Shown here: positions 7,566 to 14,068 of the stretch, one piece after another | Numbering within the stretch: the first letter of the stretch is position 1 | Layout: every line of letters starts with the position of its first letter | Assembly (NCBI GenBank): GCA_029008595.1 | Contig: JAQXJH010000042.1 | Location: 1 to 35,502 of the forward strand | Source of the DNA: Bacillota bacterium | GTDB taxonomy: Bacteria; Bacillota; Clostridia; Oscillospirales; Acutalibacteraceae | DNA length: 35,502 nt | Direction: 5' to 3' | Program-made: the position numbers and the translations under genes | The notes under the pieces: model-generated | Seen by the model: only the letters and a program-made list of their open reading frames with translations | Database searches by the model: none | What the model was told of the DNA's origin: nothing

Positions 7566-8020
7566 GAGCCGGCTCCTTCCGACGATTTTCCGGTGTTCTG
7601 CGGAGCGCCGCTCTCCGTTTCAAACGGCCAGTCGATGATCCCTCCGAAATCATAAACGTGCTCATACCCCAGCGCAAGCAGCTTCCGGGCTGCTTCGGCG
7701 CTGCGCCGGCCACTACGGCAGTAAACAAGCAGCTGCGCATCCTTCGGGATCCCGGCGGGGGCTTCGGCAATGGTCTCATTCGGCAGCAGCCGCGCTCCCG
7801 GAATGTGCGCTTCGGCATATTCCGCTTCCGTGCGGACGTCCAGCACGATCACGCCGCCGGCATCCATCCGCCGCTTTGCTTCCTCCGCGGTGATCCGGAT
7901 CACCGCGGAAGCGGAAGAAGCATTTTGCCCGGAGGACGGCGCTTTCTCCGCCGCACCGGAACCGCATGCCGTACAAAGCGCTGCGGCAGCCGCCAGCAGC
8001 GCTGAAATCCTCTTTTTCAT
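7562..8020 (-). CDS. rhodanese-domain lipoprotein
   Basis: This 152-residue protein starts with a lysine-rich signal (MKKRISALLAAAAALCTAC) and a lipobox-like LCTAC; the -3 position is Cys or Leu depending on alignment. It is likely lipidated at Cys19 and held outside the membrane. The rest is a single rhodanese domain, with ITAEEAKRRMDAGGVIVLDV, the DVRTEAEYAEAHIPGA start and the active-site loop YCRSGRRS. The loop Cys would carry persulfide sulfur. Its start overlaps the thioredoxin stop by one base (TGATG). In this operon an exported sulfur-transfer domain, cytoplasmic thioredoxin and an Rrf2 regulator point to sulfane-sulfur or thiol homeostasis, which is inference. Confidence 0.9.
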   Translation of the reverse strand: MKKRISALLAAAAALCTACGSGAAEKAPSSGQNASSASAVIRITAEEAKRRMDAGGVIVLDVRTEAEYAEAHIPGARLLPNETIAEAPAGIPKDAQLLVYCRSGRRSAEAARKLLALGYEHVYDFGGIIDWPFETESGAPQNTGKSSEGAGS

Positions 8021-8334
8021 CAGACGTTTTCCAGCAGCTTTTCCAATGCGGCTTTGGGCTGCGCGCCGACCGTCTGGCGGACAACCTTTCCGTTGCGGAA
8101 CACAATAACGGTCGGGATGCTCATAACACCGAACTGCGCGGCCAGCTCCGGCTGCTCGTCAACGTTTACCTTGCCGAACACGGCATCGGTGCGCTCCTCC
8201 GCCAGCTGGTCAACGATCGGGGAAAGCATGCGGCACGGGCCGCACCACGCTGCCCAGAAATCCACCATCACCGGTTTTTCCGCCTGCAGTACCTCGCGCT
8301 CAAAATTTTCCTTTGTAACAGTTACAATTGCCAT
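8020..8334 (-). CDS. trxA: thioredoxin
   Basis: The 104-residue protein matches thioredoxin over its full length. It has VMVDFWAAWCGPCRMLSPIV with the redox pair in WCGPC (Cys31 and Cys34), FGKVNVDEQPELAAQFGVMS and the cis-proline loop SIPTVIVF. It reduces protein disulfides in the cytoplasm. It is the first gene of the trx-rhodanese-rrf2-araC operon; its ATG follows an AAGGAAAGGAAG ribosome binding site. No thioredoxin reductase gene is in the window. Regulation is probably through the palindromic promoter at 8426-8464. Confidence 0.96.
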   Translation of the reverse strand: MAIVTVTKENFEREVLQAEKPVMVDFWAAWCGPCRMLSPIVDQLAEERTDAVFGKVNVDEQPELAAQFGVMSIPTVIVFRNGKVVRQTVGAQPKAALEKLLENV

Positions 8335-8425
8335 TGCTGTTCTTCCTTTCCTTGCGGCTGATGCAGCGCCGCTCCGTATGATTTTTTGTAGTCTTTCCGG
8401 AAAAGCGCATTTCCATTCGTCTTTT

Positions 8426-8456
8426 CCATACTGTAATTATAATTGTTACAGTATGG
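8426..8456. promoter_or_regulatory. perfect 11-9-11 palindromic operator
   Basis: CCATACTGTAA (8426-8436) and TTACAGTATGG (8446-8456) are perfect inverted copies around a 9-bp AT-rich spacer, and the palindrome covers the -10 box of the thioredoxin operon promoter. The size suits a dimer of a winged-helix repressor, and the Rrf2 protein encoded in the same operon is the obvious candidate. Binding is inferred. Confidence 0.82.
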
Positions 8457-8464
8457 GCTGTCAA
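8436..8464 (-). promoter_or_regulatory. promoter of the trx-rhodanese-rrf2-araC operon
   Basis: On the minus strand TTGACA (8459-8464) and TATAAT (8436-8441) are separated by 17 bp, a full-consensus sigma-A promoter. A promoter this strong combined with an overlapping palindrome implies control by repression. The leader to trxA is about 95 nt. Confidence 0.92.
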
Positions 8465-8504
8465 GTGTTTTTCTGCGGCTCCGCCGAACCGGCATACCGC
8501 ACGG

Positions 8505-8569
8505 CAAAAAAAGAAAAGCCGCAGCAAACGAAGGGGATCCCCCCGCCGGCCGCAGCTCTTCTTTTTTTG
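8505..8569 (-). terminator. terminator after the ferredoxin gene
   Basis: CAAAAAAAGAAAAGC (8505-8519) and GCTCTTCTTTTTTTG (8555-8569) pair with one mismatch around a GC-rich loop containing GGGGATCCCC. The A- and T-rich arms give T-runs on both strands. It lies nine bases after the ferredoxin stop and separates that gene from the thioredoxin promoter. Confidence 0.75.
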
Positions 8570-8577
8570 CAGATTCA

Positions 8578-8748
8578 TTATTGCGGCTGGGGAGCACCAA
8601 CCGGGCAAACGCCGTTGCAGGCGCCGCATTCGATGCAGGTATCCGCATCGATCTCGTATTTGCCGTCACCCTCGGAGATCGCGGAAACGGGGCACTCAGC
8701 CTGGCAGGCGCCGCAGCTGATGCATTCATCAGAAATTTTATAAGCCAT
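8578..8748 (-). CDS. 2[4Fe-4S] ferredoxin
   Basis: The 56-residue protein carries two classic cluster motifs. The first is CISCGACQAECP, with Cys 9, 12, 15 and 19; the second is CIECGACNGVCP, with Cys 38, 41, 44 and 48. It starts MAYKISDECI. The sequence is a typical clostridial low-potential electron carrier used by hydrogenases, pyruvate:ferredoxin oxidoreductase and similar enzymes. An AAGGAGGTG ribosome binding site precedes the ATG at 8748. It has its own promoter and terminator, so it is a monocistronic unit next to, but separate from, the thioredoxin operon. Confidence 0.97.
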   Translation of the reverse strand: MAYKISDECISCGACQAECPVSAISEGDGKYEIDADTCIECGACNGVCPVGAPQPQ

Positions 8749-8781
8749 CGGGAATACACCTCCTTCATGGATTTCAATTTA

Positions 8782-8809
8782 ATTCTATCATGGAAACGAA
8801 AAAAAACAA
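8782..8809 (-). promoter_or_regulatory. ferredoxin promoter
   Basis: On the minus strand TTGTTT (8804-8809) and TAGAAT (8782-8787) are separated by 16 bp, giving a short leader to the ferredoxin gene. The -35 box is weak. Confidence 0.55.
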
Positions 8810-8960
8810 GTCTTTTCTATGAACAACAACAAAAAAACAAAATTTTACACAGCGCAGACAAATGATCGCCGCCCGGTCGCGGGCCGCTCATTCACAAATT
8901 CTTCACGAACTTTTCTTTGCCGCTTCGCATCCCGTTCAAAATGCGTACACAACTGTTTTT

Positions 8961-9080
8961 TATACTGTAATCACAACAAACGGAGGCGAGCAGGGACGCA
9001 GCCGCTTGTTGGACAGACCACTTTTTTCATTCTCCTTTCTCCTCTTTTTTGCCGCCCTTACCGCAAAGGGCGGTTTTTTT
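8961..9080 (+). ncRNA. possible short intergenic transcript
   Basis: The 438-bp gap 8749-9186 holds no credible protein. On the plus strand TATACT (8961-8966) could be a -10 box, although no good -35 box sits at 17 bp; TTCAAA is 20 bp away. After it, CAACAA (8974-8979) pairs with TTGTTG (9006-9011). A clear terminator follows, CCGCCCTT (9052-9059) with AAGGGCGG (9066-9073) and seven T. The sequence ATACTGTAA at 8962-8970 repeats a half-site of the thioredoxin-operon palindrome. A terminator with no gene before it argues for a small RNA, but the promoter is weak. Confidence 0.4.
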
Positions 9081-9104
9081 GTGCCCTGAATGGTCAGGCG
9101 ATAA

Positions 9105-9148
9105 AAAACGCACGGCTTCCGGAGCTGCCCCCGAAGGCCGTGCGTTTT
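9105..9148. terminator. terminator of the queT operon
   Basis: AAAACGCACGGC (9105-9116) pairs perfectly with GCCGTGCGTTTT (9137-9148). On the minus strand it ends in a T-run 39 bp after the membrane protein stop; the plus strand also has a T-rich tail. Confidence 0.9.
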
Positions 9149-9186
9149 CTTTTTTGATCCGGAAACCGTATCGGGCGGATGCGGCA

Positions 9187-10482
9187 TTACTGCGCATTGC
9201 GCTTGAATTCGTGGTTCGGGGCAAAATCGGGCGCGCACAGCATCAGGCAGCGGGCCTGCGGAACCGTGCGGATGCCCGAAGAGGAATAGACCAGCAGAAA
9301 CAGCAGCCCGGTCTGCGGCCAGAGCAGCGTTACGTCCGTCATGCCGTGCATCGCCATCATCAGGCACAGCACGATCAGCAGCAGATTGGTCGTGGTGCTT
9401 TTCCGTTCACGCACCTTGCGCGCCGCTGTGTAAAACTGCTGCAGCGCAAAAAAGAAAATCACACCGCCGCCGATGATCCCATAATTCAGAATCACGTCCA
9501 GGATCATATTATGTGCATGGCTGGACGCAAAGCCAAGATAACGCGAATAAACCATTGCATAGGTGTTCGGTCCCTGCCCCAGCAGCAGATGGTCCGGAAC
9601 GGCCATCAGCGCCGTCCGCCAGATTGAAAAACGGTTGGCGATCGAACCGCCCACTTCCGCTTCCGTGCGGATCGTCAGAATTTCGGCAGAAGTTTTTTCC
9701 ACCGTCTGCACCGCCGTGCCGTTTCCCGAAGGATCCGACGAAAGACTTTCCAGCAGGGACGCGATCTGCGGCAGCCCCCAGCCGGAAAGCAGCGCAAACG
9801 CGGCAGCCGAAGCTGCGACCATGATCCCCGCTTTTATATGGCCGCGAAGAACCAGATAAAAAACAATGCCGCATGCACACACGGCAAACGCCGAAAGGCT
9901 GCCGCTGAGGTAAACGCCGAAACCGGAAAACACCGCCGCGGCAAAATAAAAATTCCTGCGGCGCGGGTTTGCCAGCAGCCGGTACACCGCAACCAAAGCC
10001 GCGATTTCCATCACAGTGGCAAAATAATTCGGATTATCGAACACCACACACGGCCGTGTGGACGCATTGCCGGCTATCTTCTGCACAACGGCGATGAGAC
10101 CGGCGAAGATCCCTCCCGTGCAGACAACGTCCATCATCCGGTCAAACAGGCGGCGCGTCATGAAGGAGCGCAGATAAAATACATCCGTCAGCGCACAGAG
10201 GATCAGCACGCTGGCCAGCGCTCCGGTGTAATTTGCATAGCCCAGCGAGATCACCAGACCGCCGCCCGCCGCGGCAAAAGCCAGCTTGCTGTACGGCATG
10301 GTGACGATCCGTGCGCGGCGCTGCGATCCGCAAAGCACATAAACTGCGCCCGCAGCGATCACGCCGGAGGTGATGTAATACGGCAGAAAAACGGAAACGG
10401 CCGCCAGAACCGCAAAAAAGGTCTGTCGTTTTTCCGTGGGAGCGGCCGTCAGACGAAATGATAAGGACTGTAACTGAGTCAC
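9187..10482 (-). CDS. O-antigen ligase-like (Wzy_C/WaaL family) membrane protein
   Basis: The 431-residue polytopic protein has about ten or more hydrophobic segments and a large loop (about 255-310) rich in Ser, Thr and Glu. After it comes the family signature LLGQGPNTYAMVYSR ... HAHNMILDVILNYGIIGG, typical of the Wzy_C domain. Such proteins ligate or polymerise surface polysaccharides on an undecaprenyl carrier at the outer face of the membrane; in Gram-positives the actual acceptor is often unknown. The GTG at 10482 is preferred because AAAGGAG lies 8 nt upstream; an earlier GTG at 10506 lacks this. It starts 33 bp after queT and ends at a clear terminator. No other polysaccharide gene is nearby, so its substrate is not suggested by context. 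Confidence 0.85.
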   Translation of the reverse strand: MTQLQSLSFRLTAAPTEKRQTFFAVLAAVSVFLPYYITSGVIAAGAVYVLCGSQRRARIVTMPYSKLAFAAAGGGLVISLGYANYTGALASVLILCALTDVFYLRSFMTRRLFDRMMDVVCTGGIFAGLIAVVQKIAGNASTRPCVVFDNPNYFATVMEIAALVAVYRLLANPRRRNFYFAAAVFSGFGVYLSGSLSAFAVCACGIVFYLVLRGHIKAGIMVAASAAAFALLSGWGLPQIASLLESLSSDPSGNGTAVQTVEKTSAEILTIRTEAEVGGSIANRFSIWRTALMAVPDHLLLGQGPNTYAMVYSRYLGFASSHAHNMILDVILNYGIIGGGVIFFFALQQFYTAARKVRERKSTTTNLLLIVLCLMMAMHGMTDVTLLWPQTGLLFLLVYSSSGIRTVPQARCLMLCAPDFAPNHEFKRNAQ

Positions 10483-10515
10483 AGCGGAGACTCCTTTCCG
10501 AATCACTCCGGAAAA

Positions 10516-11055
10516 TTATTGATCCCACTGCCAGCGCCGCGAAAGACCGTTTCGTTCCAGCAGAAACATCAGCGGGTATCCGCCCGCACAGCAGACAACA
10601 AGCTCTCCGAGAGCAACGGTAAACGCTGTTGCCGCAAAAACAGGAAGCGTAAACGCAGACGGGATCAACTGTCCGGCTTCGTTCATAATCGTAACAACTG
10701 CGCCGACGATCACGCCGTTAAAAAGAACCGGCGGCAGCGGCGCAAGCACCGGGATCCCGCGCAGGCGAACGCCGCGCAGCGCCCGGGTACACAGCGCAGC
10801 CAGAAGCGTCGCTGCGGTACCGCTGACAATATCGGCTATTCCATACGGGCTGCCAAGGTTTGCGATCAGGCATCCGATCGTCAGACCGGGAACCGCCGCC
10901 GGAGTAAACGCGGGCAGCACCGTCAGCAGTTCCGAAAGGCGGAACTGAACGGCTCCGTCGGCAATCCCGAGCAGCCGGGAAAAATAAGTGAGGGCAACGT
11001 ACAGTGCCGCGATCATGGCGCCCTCCACCATGCGGCGAGTCAGTTTATTGGGCAT
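10516..11055 (-). CDS. queT: QueT family transporter (ECF substrate-binding subunit)
   Basis: The 179-residue protein has about six membrane segments. Its opening, ALYVALTYFSRLLGIADGAV followed by QFRLSELLTVLPAFTPAAVPGLTIGCLIANLGSP, is the QueT family signature. QueT is the S component of an energy-coupling factor transporter, thought to bring in queuosine precursors such as preQ1. The energising EcfA/EcfT genes are not in the window, as expected for shared-module systems. The ATG follows a GGAGGG site at a distance of 6 nt. The structured leader (11056-11150) looks regulatory and may be a preQ1-sensing element. It is co-transcribed with the O-antigen-ligase-like gene. Confidence 0.9.
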   Translation of the reverse strand: MPNKLTRRMVEGAMIAALYVALTYFSRLLGIADGAVQFRLSELLTVLPAFTPAAVPGLTIGCLIANLGSPYGIADIVSGTAATLLAALCTRALRGVRLRGIPVLAPLPPVLFNGVIVGAVVTIMNEAGQLIPSAFTLPVFAATAFTVALGELVVCCAGGYPLMFLLERNGLSRRWQWDQ

Positions 11056-11150
11056 AAAAATCCCTCCGTAGTTTTTTTGGGCGCCGGAGCGCCCGGTCAG
11101 GATGTTGCGACAGACCGCCCGCCAGAAAATGGTTCTTCTCCTGCAGGCTC
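11056..11150 (-). promoter_or_regulatory. structured queT leader, possible divergent preQ1 riboswitch
   Basis: On the minus strand the helix CGGTC (11113-11117) / GACCG (11094-11098) closes a 14-nt loop, TGTCGCAACATCCT. A hairpin GGGCGC-tccg-GCGCCC (11079-11094) follows, then a seven-A run, CTAC and the ribosome binding site GGAGGG. A small stem-loop, an A-rich tail and pairing of a loop TCC with the GGA of the ribosome binding site is the plan of preQ1-I riboswitches. The tail AAAAAACTA also resembles that family, and the gene is queT. The extra hairpin and the inexact loop make this uncertain; preQ1-III is another option. Confidence 0.45.
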
Positions 11151-11154
11151 ACCT

Positions 11155-11183
11155 ATCATACACCATTTCCTTTCAAAAGGCAA
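11155..11183 (-). promoter_or_regulatory. queT promoter
   Basis: On the minus strand TTGCCT (11178-11183) and TATGAT (11155-11160) are separated by 17 bp, with a start near 11148. The leader to queT is about 93 nt. Confidence 0.75.
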
Positions 11184-11406
11184 TGCATATTTTGTAGAAC
11201 GGCCGATTGTTTACAAAAAATTTTAGGTTTGTTTATGCAAAAAATCCTGTTTGGCTGCGAATTCCGCAAAAAAATCCCGATTCTTTCGTCAAAAATACCA
11301 TACCAAATCAATCTGCAGTCATTGCCGGGCGCAGTTCGCAAAAAATTTAACAGGGATTTTCCCTCTTTTTTATTTGCCGTCCGGCCAAAAAAATTTTCTG
11401 TTCCTC
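11184..11406. other. AT-rich intergenic spacer
   Basis: No gene is seen here. The stretch is much more AT-rich than its surroundings and full of A-tracts and T-tracts. It contains an inverted repeat TTTTGTA (11190-11196) / TACAAAA (11212-11218). A small hairpin, AGGGA-ttt-TCCCT (11352-11364), is followed by CTTTTTT and could weakly terminate plus-strand transcription. It may simply be upstream DNA for the two divergent promoters. Confidence 0.5.
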
Positions 11407-11436
11407 TTGACAATTGAGTGTTCGCTCAATTATAAT
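11407..11436 (+). promoter_or_regulatory. promoter of the metal-efflux operon
   Basis: TTGACA (11407-11412) and TATAAT (11431-11436) are separated by 18 bp. The spacer is itself a palindrome (ATTGAG-tgttcg-CTCAAT), so a repressor would sit between the two boxes. Confidence 0.9.
11413..11430. promoter_or_regulatory. ArsR/SmtB-type operator within the promoter spacer
   Basis: ATTGAG (11413-11418) and CTCAAT (11425-11430) are perfect inverted arms around TGTTCG. This resembles TGAnnnnnnTCA-type operators of ArsR/SmtB metal sensors such as CzrA and CadC. No ArsR gene is present in this window, so the regulator must be elsewhere if the reading is right. Confidence 0.7.
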
Positions 11437-11476
11437 AATGACAAACGATTGAGCAATCATTCAATTGTTTGTCATT
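11437..11476. promoter_or_regulatory. second, extended dyad downstream of the promoter
   Basis: AATGACAAAC (11437-11446) and GTTTGTCATT (11467-11476) are perfect inverted arms. They enclose ATTGAG-caatca-TTCAAT (11448-11465), a second copy of the operator core. The 40-bp dyad begins at the transcription start and may act as a second repressor site and, in RNA, as a 5' hairpin of the operon mRNA. Confidence 0.65.
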
Positions 11477-11535
11477 ACCCCCGTACGCGAACGGGTTTTG
11501 ATGATGATTTTACTGACAGAAAGGATCTGTGTTTT

Positions 11536-11757
11536 ATGAAAAAAGCATTTCGTCTGGAAGGTCTCTGCTGCCCGAACTGCGCTGCCAGAATCGAAAAAGC
11601 GGTGCAGGCGCTGCCCGGCGTTTCTGCAGCCAGCCTGAATTTTATGACGGCAAAGCTCACGATCGAAGGCGAGCCGGAGGATCTGACCGGCATTGCGGAA
11701 AGCGTCGCGGCCATTGTGCGGCGGATCGAGCCGGACGCCGTCGTGAAAAAAGCGTAA
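11536..11757 (+). CDS. free-standing HMA (heavy-metal-associated) domain protein
   Basis: The 73-residue protein is a single ferredoxin-like HMA domain. It opens MKKAFRLEGLCCPNCAARIE, with the CxxC metal-binding pair in CPNC, then VQALPGVSAASLNFMTAKLTI. It probably binds Zn, Cd or Cu ions and hands them to the ATPase encoded 36 bp downstream. CadA and ZntA pumps normally carry this domain at their N terminus; here the pump lacks it and the domain is a separate gene, as seen in some clostridia. The CCPNC motif carries one extra cysteine before the pair. Confidence 0.93.
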   Translation: MKKAFRLEGLCCPNCAARIEKAVQALPGVSAASLNFMTAKLTIEGEPEDLTGIAESVAAIVRRIEPDAVVKKA

Positions 11758-11793
11758 GCCCTTCACCGATTTTGCTGCAAAGGAAGGATCGCA

Positions 11794-13665
11794 ATGAATG
11801 CAGAAAAGAAAAAACTGATCCGGATCATCATCGCAGCCGCACTGTTTGCCGCAGGCTGGCTTGCCGAAGGAACTTCGGCTCTCGTTTCCGGTATTCTGTT
11901 CGGGCTGGCCTATCTCTGCGCCGCATACGACGTTCTGTGGACTGCCGTGCGCAACATTGTCCACGGCGATGTGTTCGACGAAAACTTTCTGATGGCCGTC
12001 GCCTCCATCGGCGCGATGTGCATCGGCCTGTATGCGGAAGGCGCAGCGGTCGTGCTCTTTTATCAGGTCGGCGAGCTGTTTCAGGCGCGTGCCGTTGCAA
12101 AATCGCGCCGTTCCATCACCGAGCTGATGGATATCCGGCCGGATTCCGCCAATGTTCTTCGCGGCGGCGTTCCGGTAACGGTCGAGCCGGACGAGGTTCA
12201 GACCGGCGAAACCATCGTCATCCGCCCCGGCGAAAAGATCCCGCTGGACAGCACCGTTCTTTCCGGCTGCTCCATGGTGGACACGGCGGCGCTGACCGGA
12301 GAATCCGTCCCGCGGGAGGTGCGCGCGGGCGATCTGCTGCTGAGCGGCTGCATCAACCGGAACGGTGAGCTGACGGCGCGGGTGGAAAAAGAATTCGGCG
12401 AATCCACCGCCAGCCGGATTCTGGATCTTGTGGAAAACGCCAGCAGCAAAAAGTCGCGTCAGGAAGCATTTATCACGCGCTTCGCCCGGTGGTACACGCC
12501 GGCCGTCGTCATTGCAGCCGTTCTGCTTGCCGTTCTGCCGCCGCTGCTGATCCCCGGCGCCGTTTTTGCCGACTGGCTGTACCGCGCTCTGGTCTTTCTG
12601 GTCATTTCATGTCCCTGCGCGCTCGTCATCAGCGTCCCGCTCAGCTTTTTCGGCGGGATCGGCGGCGCTTCACGCATGGGCGTTCTGGTAAAGGGAGGCA
12701 ACTATCTGGAAACGCTTGCCCGAACCGACACCGTTGTGTTTGACAAAACAGGCACGCTTACCAAAGGCGTCTTCCGGGTACAGCAGATCGTTCCGCAGGA
12801 ATGCTCCGAACAGGAGCTGCTGCAAATCGCCGCGCTGGCGGAAAGTGGCTCCAACCACCCGATCGCCGTTTCCCTGCGGGAGGCATGGGGAAAAACGCCC
12901 GACCGCAGCGCCATCAGCGGGATCCAGGAGATCGCCGGTCTCGGCGTGACCGCCCGCGTGGAGGGGAAAACCGTCTGCGCAGGCAACGCAAAGCTGATGC
13001 GGCGCGAGGGCATCCCGTTCGAGGAAAATACACCGGCCGGAACCGCCGTCCACATCGCCGTTGACGGCCGCTACGCCGGATATCTGCTCATTGCCGACGA
13101 ACCGAAGCCCGACGCTGCCGGCGCGATCCGTGCGCTGCGGCGCTGCGGCATCCGCCGGACCGTCATGCTCACCGGAGACAGCCGGCCGATCGCCGAAGCC
13201 ACCGCCGCACAGCTCGGTCTGGACGAGGTTCATGCCGAACTGCTCCCCGACGGCAAGGTCGAACTGGTGGAGCAGTTGCTGCAGACGGAAACCAACGGCA
13301 AAAAGCTCGCTTTTGTCGGCGACGGGATCAACGACGCTCCCGTGCTGGCGCGGGCCGATCTTGGGATCGCCATGGGCGGCCTCGGCTCCGACGCCGCGAT
13401 TGAGGCGGCCGATATCGTGCTGATGACCGACGAACCGTCCCGTCTGGCGGATGCGATCCTTCTTGCGCGGCGCACGCTGCGCATTGCAAAGCAGAATATC
13501 GTCTTTGCTCTCGCGGTCAAGCTCGCCGTCCTGCTGCTCGGCGCGCTCGGGCTGGCGAATATGTGGGAAGCTGTTTTTGCCGACGTCGGCGTTTCCGTTC
13601 TGGCGATCCTCAACGCGATTCGTATCCTGCAGGTGAAATCATCAAAACAGCGGCCGGAATCTTGA
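11794..13665 (+). CDS. cadA: CadA/ZntA-type heavy-metal P1B-ATPase
   Basis: The 623-residue pump has all P-type hallmarks: TGES (168-171), membrane CPC (273-275), the phosphorylated Asp317 in DKTGT, the HP motif at 355-356 and GDGINDAP (509-516). Lys576 in the penultimate membrane helix and Asp597 in the last (DVGVS) have the same 21-residue spacing as the transport-site Lys693 and Asp714 of ZntA. This points to Zn2+/Cd2+/Pb2+ rather than Cu+. The N-terminal metal-binding domain is absent and replaced by the separate HMA protein upstream. It exports toxic metal from the cytoplasm. The -35 box of the next promoter overlaps its stop codon. Confidence 0.95.
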   Translation: MNAEKKKLIRIIIAAALFAAGWLAEGTSALVSGILFGLAYLCAAYDVLWTAVRNIVHGDVFDENFLMAVASIGAMCIGLYAEGAAVVLFYQVGELFQARAVAKSRRSITELMDIRPDSANVLRGGVPVTVEPDEVQTGETIVIRPGEKIPLDSTVLSGCSMVDTAALTGESVPREVRAGDLLLSGCINRNGELTARVEKEFGESTASRILDLVENASSKKSRQEAFITRFARWYTPAVVIAAVLLAVLPPLLIPGAVFADWLYRALVFLVISCPCALVISVPLSFFGGIGGASRMGVLVKGGNYLETLARTDTVVFDKTGTLTKGVFRVQQIVPQECSEQELLQIAALAESGSNHPIAVSLREAWGKTPDRSAISGIQEIAGLGVTARVEGKTVCAGNAKLMRREGIPFEENTPAGTAVHIAVDGRYAGYLLIADEPKPDAAGAIRALRRCGIRRTVMLTGDSRPIAEATAAQLGLDEVHAELLPDGKVELVEQLLQTETNGKKLAFVGDGINDAPVLARADLGIAMGGLGSDAAIEAADIVLMTDEPSRLADAILLARRTLRIAKQNIVFALAVKLAVLLLGALGLANMWEAVFADVGVSVLAILNAIRILQVKSSKQRPES

Positions 13666-13690
13666 CAACAAAGATGGAATATGATATGCT
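13662..13690 (+). promoter_or_regulatory. SCIFF operon promoter
   Basis: TTGACA (13662-13667) overlaps the TGA stop of the ATPase gene, and TATGCT (13685-13690) follows after 17 bp. This gives a leader of about 97 nt to the SCIFF peptide and makes it independent of the metal operon. Confidence 0.8.
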
Positions 13691-13792
13691 GAAAACACAT
13701 AATATCAAACACCTGTCTGATGATTCCGCCGCCGGTCCGGATGCGGATTCCGTGTAAGACAAGTCATTTTTACATGATTGGAGATCATCACA

Positions 13793-13939
13793 ATGAAAAG
13801 AATTCAAACGATCGAGACCCGCGACCTGAAGAAGAGCTGCGCTGCCGGCGGATGCGGCGAATGCCAGACCTCCTGCCAGTCTGCCTGCAAGACCTCCTGC
13901 GGTGTTGCAAACCAGAAGTGCGAAAACAAAAACAAGTAA
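13793..13939 (+). CDS. SCIFF ranthipeptide precursor (six-cysteine-in-forty-five family)
   Basis: The 48-residue peptide opens MKRIQTIETRDLKK and ends QKCENKNK, with the family core CQTSCQSACKTSC. Cysteines are at 16, 21, 24, 28, 32, 36 and 43, seven in all rather than six. SCIFF peptides are near-universal in Clostridia and are cross-linked by the adjacent radical SAM/SPASM enzyme through a Cys-Thr thioether. In the studied Tte1186a the bond joins Cys32 and Thr37. Here Cys32 is kept but position 37 is Gly (SCGVAN rather than the usual SCTVGN), so another acceptor such as Thr34, or different chemistry, must apply. The ATG follows TTGGAG. Function of the mature peptide is unknown even in the known family. 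Confidence 0.95.
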   Translation: MKRIQTIETRDLKKSCAAGGCGECQTSCQSACKTSCGVANQKCENKNK

Positions 13940-13956
13940 TTTTCTGCACAAAAGAA

Positions 13957-13986
13957 ATGCCGCCGGTTTTTCAGGCGGCATTTTTT
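13957..13986 (+). terminator. terminator between SCIFF and its maturase
   Basis: ATGCCGCC (13957-13964) pairs perfectly with GGCGGCAT (13974-13981), and six T end at 13986. It probably works as a partial terminator, so the peptide transcript is made in excess over the maturase. Confidence 0.85.
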
Positions 13987-14068
13987 ATGCGGCCGCGCAG
14001 CCGTGGCAGCTTTTGCCGCCCGCTTTTCTGCCGACCGGGCGCACCCCAAACAGAAAGAAGGAACAGAG

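Noticed and set aside
8322..8432. Possible short peptide (MEKTNGNALFRKDYKKSYG...) in the thioredoxin leader
   Set aside because: Its start would be at the very 5' end of the mRNA without a ribosome binding site, and it overlaps the trxA start in another frame.
11079..11094. GGGCGC-tccg-GCGCCC hairpin as an intrinsic terminator
   Set aside because: On the queT strand it is followed by A rather than T, and on the other strand the T-run comes before the hairpin, so it does not work as a terminator.
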